From the NCBI GenBank assembly GCA_946188175.1, contig CAMHUJ010000030.1:1-9927 (forward strand): a stretch of 9,927 nucleotides of DNA, written 5' to 3'. A model generated the notes under the pieces. It was not told the DNA's origin. It worked only from the letters and a program-made list of their open reading frames with translations, and searched no databases. Below are positions 6,151 to 9,927 of the stretch, piece after piece (within the stretch, counting starts at the first letter, position 1; each line of letters starts with the position of its first letter). This DNA comes from an uncultured Ruminococcus sp. (GTDB lineage: Bacteria; Bacillota; Clostridia; Oscillospirales; Ruminococcaceae). A program made the translations under genes and the position numbers.

Positions 6151-8219
6151 GCCACAGCCCTGAGCTGCTTGCGCCTGCCGGAAGTATGGAATCGCTGACG
6201 GCGGCGCTCCGCTGCGGCGCAGATGCGGTGTATGTCGGTGCACGGCAGTTTTCGGCGCGTGCAAATGCCGAAAATTTTGACCGTGCAGGACTTTCCGAAG
6301 CCGCTGCGCAGTGTCATCTCTACGGCGCAAAGCTGTATCTGGCGATCAATACGCTGCTGTTTGACGCGGAATTTCCGGCGCTTGACAGCCTGCTGGAAAC
6401 GCTGGCGGAAGCCGGTGCCGACGGCTGCATCGTGCAGGATCTCGGTACGGCTGCGTATATCGCAAAGCGTCTGCCGACACTGCGGCTGCATGCATCCACA
6501 CAACTGACAATTCATTCGCCTGCCGGCGTGCGTTTTGCAAAGCAGGCAGGCTTTTGCCGTGTTGTACTGGCACGCGAGCTCTCAAAACAGCAGATCGCGG
6601 AAATCTGTGCCGAGGCAAAGCGCATCGGTATGGAAATCGAAGTATTTGTCCACGGCGCACACTGCATGTCGGTATCCGGTCAGTGCTGGATGTCGGCGGC
6701 AATGGGCGGAAGAAGCGCGAACCGCGGCTGCTGTGCACAGCCCTGCCGTCTGCCGTTTACGGCGGATGCATCGCAGAAATCGGCATGTGCGCTCTCGCTG
6801 AAGGATATGTCTCTCGTGCAGCATCTGCCGGAGCTGACCGGTATGGGCGTGCGGTCTCTGAAGATCGAGGGGCGTATGAAGCGTCCGGAATATGTTGCGG
6901 CAGCGGTGACGGCATGCCGCGCAGCGTTGCAAAATGAGCCCTATGATCTGCATGAATTGCAGGCGGTCTTTTCGCGCAGCGGCTTTACCGACGGCTATTA
7001 TACCGGCATCCGGCGCGATATGTTCGGCACGCGCCGCAAGGAGGATGTCACGGCGGCACAGGATGTTCTGCGCGGACTGCGTGAGCGGTATCAGAAGCCG
7101 CGAAAGTGCGCTGTGCTCAATGCGCATTATGTACTGCATACGGGACAGCCTGCTGCACTGACTGTCTCTGACGGCATCAGCAGCGTGACCGTGACAGGGG
7201 AGGCGCCGCAGCAGGCGGTTTCCCGTCCGACCGATCTGCCGCAGCTGCAAAAGCAGTTTGAAAAGCTCGGTGATACGGTCTATACTGCCGGTGCGGTGAA
7301 TGCCGATCTCGATGAAAACGTGATGCTGCCTGCATCGGCGCTGAATGCGATGCGGCGTCAGGCGGCTGCGGAAATGGATGCGGCGCGCATCCTCCGCAAT
7401 ACGCCTGTACACCGGCTCGGAGCATGCCCCGTACTGCCGGAATGTCCTGCGCCGAAGCCGGAAAAGCCGCGCTTCCGCCTGCAAATCCGGCGGCTCGAAC
7501 AGCTCAATGAGATCGGTGATCTGGCAGATGAGCTGGATGCACTTCTGCTGCCGCTGCATCTGGTTCCTGCGTATACGGCGGGGGAGCAGCCTGTGCCGGT
7601 CGAACGATGTATGATCGTACCGCCGCGTTTTCTGGTCGATGCGCAGAAAGAAATCGCCCTGCTGCGATCTGCGCGGGAAGCGGGATTCACGCAGCTTGCC
7701 TGTCAGAATGCCGCGGATATTGAAACGGGCAAAGCGCTCGGATATGCGCTGCACGGCACGCTCGGTCTGCATGTGACAAACAGCTTTGCCGCCGCGGAAT
7801 GGCGCAGATACGGGCTTACGGATGCGCTCTGTTCGCCGGAAGCGCCGCGGATGCTCGCGCAAATACTGCCGCTCGGGATTTATGCATACGGCAGGCTGCC
7901 GCTGATGCTGACGCGGAACTGTCCGGTGCAGGCGCAGGTCGGCTGCGCGAAATGTAAGCATCTGCTGACAGACCGCAAGGGCGCGGCAGTTTATACGGAT
8001 TGTACGCGTCTGCTGGAGAAGCCGGATTATGCGGAGCTGTTCAATGCGGTGCCTGTCTGGCTTGCGGACAGACCGCGGATGCTTGGCGGCGCGGCATATG
8101 CGCTGCTTTCGGTGACGGATGAACCGGCGGCGCGGGTGCGGGAGATTCTGCTTGCGTATCTGCACGGCGAAACGGGATATGCCCCGTCTGCGTATACGCG
8201 CGGACTGAATATTATCTGA
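6147..8219 (+). CDS. Peptidase U32-family protein, likely RNA-hydroxylation enzyme (RlhA/TrhP type, with DUF3656-like part)
   Basis: 690 residues. The N-terminal half is the U32 TIM-barrel-like domain: ELLAPAGSMESLTAAL (6-21), GADAVYVGARQFSARA (24-39), and the signature EVFVHGAHCMSVSGQCWMS (165-183), which fits the U32 pattern except for His at 172 where an aliphatic is usual. NRGCCAQPCR (192-201) and KIEGRMKRPEYV (239-250) follow. The C-terminal half includes a Cys-containing block, RNCPVQAQVGCAKCKHLLTD, near nt 7914-7973. This two-part layout resembles E. coli RlhA (YdcP), which hydroxylates C2501 of 23S rRNA, and is related to TrhP, which makes 5-hydroxyuridine in tRNA. U32 proteins were named as collagenases, but several characterised members are Fe-S hydroxylation enzymes. 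C173, C180 and C196 (or C195) fit cluster ligands; Ser stands where many homologues have Cys in the K-D-[LM]-C motif (LKDMSLV, 218-224). The start is fixed by the ATGA overlap with zapA. Confidence 0.85.
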   Translation: MSHSPELLAPAGSMESLTAALRCGADAVYVGARQFSARANAENFDRAGLSEAAAQCHLYGAKLYLAINTLLFDAEFPALDSLLETLAEAGADGCIVQDLGTAAYIAKRLPTLRLHASTQLTIHSPAGVRFAKQAGFCRVVLARELSKQQIAEICAEAKRIGMEIEVFVHGAHCMSVSGQCWMSAAMGGRSANRGCCAQPCRLPFTADASQKSACALSLKDMSLVQHLPELTGMGVRSLKIEGRMKRPEYVAAAVTACRAALQNEPYDLHELQAVFSRSGFTDGYYTGIRRDMFGTRRKEDVTAAQDVLRGLRERYQKPRKCAVLNAHYVLHTGQPAALTVSDGISSVTVTGEAPQQAVSRPTDLPQLQKQFEKLGDTVYTAGAVNADLDENVMLPASALNAMRRQAAAEMDAARILRNTPVHRLGACPVLPECPAPKPEKPRFRLQIRRLEQLNEIGDLADELDALLLPLHLVPAYTAGEQPVPVERCMIVPPRFLVDAQKEIALLRSAREAGFTQLACQNAADIETGKALGYALHGTLGLHVTNSFAAAEWRRYGLTDALCSPEAPRMLAQILPLGIYAYGRLPLMLTRNCPVQAQVGCAKCKHLLTDRKGAAVYTDCTRLLEKPDYAELFNAVPVWLADRPRMLGGAAYALLSVTDEPAARVREILLAYLHGETGYAPSAYTRGLNII

Positions 8220-8223
8220 ACAG

Positions 8224-8268
8224 AAAAAAGCCGCTTAATTCAGCTTTTCAGCTTGGATTGAGCGGCTT
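8224..8268 (-). terminator. Intrinsic terminator of the DHHW-ACP transcript
   Basis: A 12-bp stem with one G-T pair (8228-8239, AAGCCGCTTAAT, pairing with 8257-8268, ATTGAGCGGCTT) has a 17-nt loop. On the - strand it runs straight into six T (8229-8224, the first two in the stem). It lies 21 bp beyond the ACP stop. On the + strand the stem is followed by GATTCTATG, a poor T run, and it begins 8 bp after the U32 stop. It may reduce + strand read-through but looks built for the - strand. Confidence 0.85.
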
Positions 8269-8289
8269 GATTCTATGATTGCATCAATC

Positions 8290-8535
8290 TCAGAGCGTAC
8301 CGCGCTCCGCGACGATTTCAGCGAGCTCGCCGACATTCTTCATGCCGGAGACCTCCTTCATCTTGAAGCGCATACCGAATCTGCTCTCGATCTCGGAGAT
8401 CAGGTTGAAATGCTCGACGCTGTCCCAGCCGTCCACATCGGCTGCGGTCAGCTCATCGCTCAGCTCGATGCTGTCATCATCGAATACCTCGCGGAAAATC
8501 GGGGTCAGTGCCTCCATTGCTTCTGTCTTTGTCAT
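8290..8535 (-). CDS. Acyl carrier protein (DltC/envelope-acylation type)
   Basis: An 81-residue acidic, all-helical acyl carrier protein. Ser39 in GWDSVEHF is the expected attachment site for 4'-phosphopantetheine. The W-D-S context and the absence of fatty-acid-synthesis neighbours resemble carrier proteins that work with MBOAT O-acyltransferases or the Dlt system rather than housekeeping AcpP; this is an inference from motif and context. AGGAG (+ strand CTCCT at 8545-8549) lies about 9 nt before the ATG. It follows the DHHW gene by 47 bp on the same strand, with no promoter between, and is followed by an intrinsic terminator, so it is the last gene of an operon that enters the window from the right. 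Confidence 0.92.
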   Translation of the reverse strand: MTKTEAMEALTPIFREVFDDDSIELSDELTAADVDGWDSVEHFNLISEIESRFGMRFKMKEVSGMKNVGELAEIVAERGTL

Positions 8536-8582
8536 TTTTATTTGCTCCTTTCTATTTATGCCGCGCTGCGGCTGATAAACGG

Positions 8583-9927
8583 TTACTGGACGCGGATTGT
8601 CTCCATGGCATCGGTATTCGGACCGTTTGCACTAAAGCTGTTCATCGCAAACAGCACATCGGTGATGCCCTGCTCGCGCATGAAGCTGATTGCGTTGAGG
8701 TTGAAATACCGCATATCCACAACATAAATCGTCTCGAAGGACGAGGTCAGGAACGGGATCAGCGCATTGCCGTAGCTGTCCTTGATGATGCAGAGGCGTC
8801 TGCCGTTCGGCATCTCGGTGTCAACCTTGACGATGTGATCGTCGCCGGACATATAGGTCATATACCAGCTGACCGGCGCCGTGTTCTCGATATCCATGAA
8901 CAGGCTGCCTTCATAGGGTGAGCCGAAGCTGCGGTTATAATAGGTTGTCGTGTAATTTGCCTTCGGGACAAACCAGAAGAATTCCTCGGGATTCTCCTTG
9001 AGGATGATGTTGTTCGAGTAGCCGTAGAGCGTGCCGACATAACCATCCTTGGAATGCCGCTCGTAGTCGTCAAGCGGGACGAACGGGACGCGTGCCGTCG
9101 CGGAGAATTCCTCAGCGGCATAGAATGCGCCGAGCGACGACCAGTGGTGATCGGTGCGCATGAAGATCGGCTCGTCCTTATGGCGTTCCAGTGCGCCGTA
9201 TGCATCGACGGGGTGGACGCCGTTCAGGCAGGAATTGATATAGTCGATGTTCGCCTTTTCGCTCGTAATCAGATGCTGAAATTCCTCCGGCAGCCCTCCG
9301 GCGTGTAGTAGGAGCAGACCGTCGGAACGACCATGGAGTACATATTGACATCGGGGAGCTGCTCCTGATAGCGGTTGAGGACGTTTGCATAGTTCTCGCC
9401 CATGGTCTCCCAGCCGCCGAACAGCATAATGCCGCGGTTATCGACGATCAGGATGTTGTTGCTGAGTTCGCCCTCGCGCTCCGGTGCATCATTCTCCGGT
9501 GTATCCTCCGGCTCTGCTGCTGTCGTTTCGGAGACGGTTGTCAGGGTTGCTTCTGTGTGATGCGTCTCGCTTGTTACCGCCGGAATCGTGGTCTCGGCGG
9601 GCTTGGTTTCGGAAGGCTCCTGCTGCTTTGCAGGCACATTGCCGACGATCACGGCGCTGCCGCTCAGACCGAAGGTCTTGCGGAAATTCTGAATCAGACC
9701 CTTGAAGGTCGAGCGGAACGGGACAGTATCATTATAATATTCCGCGACGCCGCCGGTATATTTGCCGCTGAGATAATTCTCGACGGAAAACTCCGGCATT
9801 TTGGCGAGGGTACGGTTTTCCTCCATAGAAACGGTCGGGCGCTCAAAGAGCAGCATACCGGCTGCAATGCCGAACAGCATCAGCAGGCAGACTGCGATGT
9901 TCCAGCCTGCAAAAGTGCGCTCGGTGC
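8583..9927 (-). pseudogene. DHHW-family (AlgJ/AlgX-like) envelope protein, -1 frameshifted, 5' end missing
   Basis: Reading leftward from the edge, one open frame covers 9925-9269 and the adjacent frame continues it to 8583; together about 447 residues are visible. The N-terminus shows a single signal-anchor helix (AGWNIAVCLLMLFGI, then AAGMLLF) with the frame open to the edge, so the start is outside. The family pattern follows: ENRTLAKMPEF and SGKYTGGVAEYYNDTVPFRSTF. A Thr/Ser/Pro/Glu-rich linker (nt 9461-9637) separates this from NNILIVDNRG. After the frameshift come TDHHWSSLGAFYAAEEF (nt about 9155-9105) and KDSYGNALIPF (nt about 8783-8751), the Asp/His and Ser motifs of the SGNH-like AlgX/AlgJ fold. 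Relatives help O-acetylate exported polysaccharide together with an MBOAT acyltransferase, and the ACP gene just downstream fits that picture. The break is described separately. Apart from it, both halves are intact and conserved, so this is either a very recent mutation or a base-calling error. Confidence 0.85.
9291..9298 (-). other. Frameshift point in the DHHW gene (one base apparently missing)
   Basis: On the - strand the upstream frame reads TPEG, then CRRNFSI and stop at 9269-9271. Re-reading the last C of GGC as the first base of CTG gives TPEG-LPEEFQHLITSEKAN and continues without a stop through to the TDHHW motif. The site is a short G run (GAGGGCTG), where loss of a single G or C explains the shift. 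It lacks a classic X-XXY-YYZ slippery heptamer, so programmed frameshifting is not indicated. Confidence 0.8.

Noticed and set aside
4969..6330. 453-codon - strand open frame across lexA and zapA
   Set aside because: It spans three real + strand genes, has low-complexity Cys/Arg/His composition and no family resemblance.
6582..8165. 527-codon open frame on the - strand opposite the U32 gene
   Set aside because: It is a shadow of codon bias in the real gene: Arg/His/Gln-rich with no recognisable motifs, while the + strand frame has clear family motifs throughout.
9291..9298. Programmed -1 ribosomal frameshift in the DHHW gene
   Set aside because: There is no slippery heptamer or obvious downstream stem at the site, and the family does not use frameshifting; a missing base is simpler.
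1..9927. Mobile element, CRISPR array, toxin-antitoxin or defence island
   Set aside because: No transposase, integrase, direct-repeat array or small toxin-antitoxin pair is visible; gene content is core metabolism and envelope.

Overview
The window looks like chromosomal DNA from an anaerobic Clostridia relative, most likely Oscillospiraceae/Ruminococcaceae. This rests on a SpoVG homologue, a YfhO-type envelope membrane protein, a Gram-positive LexA, a ZapA with a long coiled coil, a long two-part U32 protein and a DHHW-family envelope protein. Base composition is moderately GC-rich (by eye, mid-50s percent) and codon use looks even throughout, with no sign of recent transfer. I see no rRNA, tRNA, CRISPR array or insertion sequence.

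Layout. (1) Positions 1-2882, + strand: the 3' part of a YfhO-family polytopic membrane protein, then a Nudix hydrolase of the ADP-ribose pyrophosphatase type that starts inside the YfhO gene's 3' end. (2) 2883-3299, - strand: spoVG with its own intrinsic terminator, convergent with the Nudix gene. (3) 3300-3591: a divergent control region of about 290 bp with a good -10 for murC, an extended -10 for spoVG and several dyads. (4) 3592-8219, + strand: a tight four-gene run, murC - lexA - zapA - U32 protein, with gaps of 24 bp, 21 bp and a 4-bp ATGA overlap. (5) 8221-9927, - strand: an intrinsic terminator, an acyl carrier protein and a DHHW/AlgJ-AlgX-like protein that runs off the right edge and carries a -1 frameshift.

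Working together: the murC run combines peptidoglycan precursor synthesis (MurC), the SOS repressor (LexA), an FtsZ-ring regulator (ZapA) and a probable RNA-hydroxylation enzyme (U32), apparently on one transcript. SpoVG, read the other way, is a DNA/RNA-binding regulator of septation and envelope genes, so the locus is centred on envelope and division. The left-edge YfhO protein and the right-edge ACP/DHHW pair are further envelope-modification genes (glycosylation and O-acylation, respectively, by family inference).

Most of the window is core chromosome. The points most worth a second look are the frameshifted DHHW gene, the 12-bp perfect palindrome just downstream of the murC -10, and lexA embedded with zapA in a cell-wall operon without a recognisable Bacillus-type LexA box. 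I did not find a convincing new defence or mobile system.
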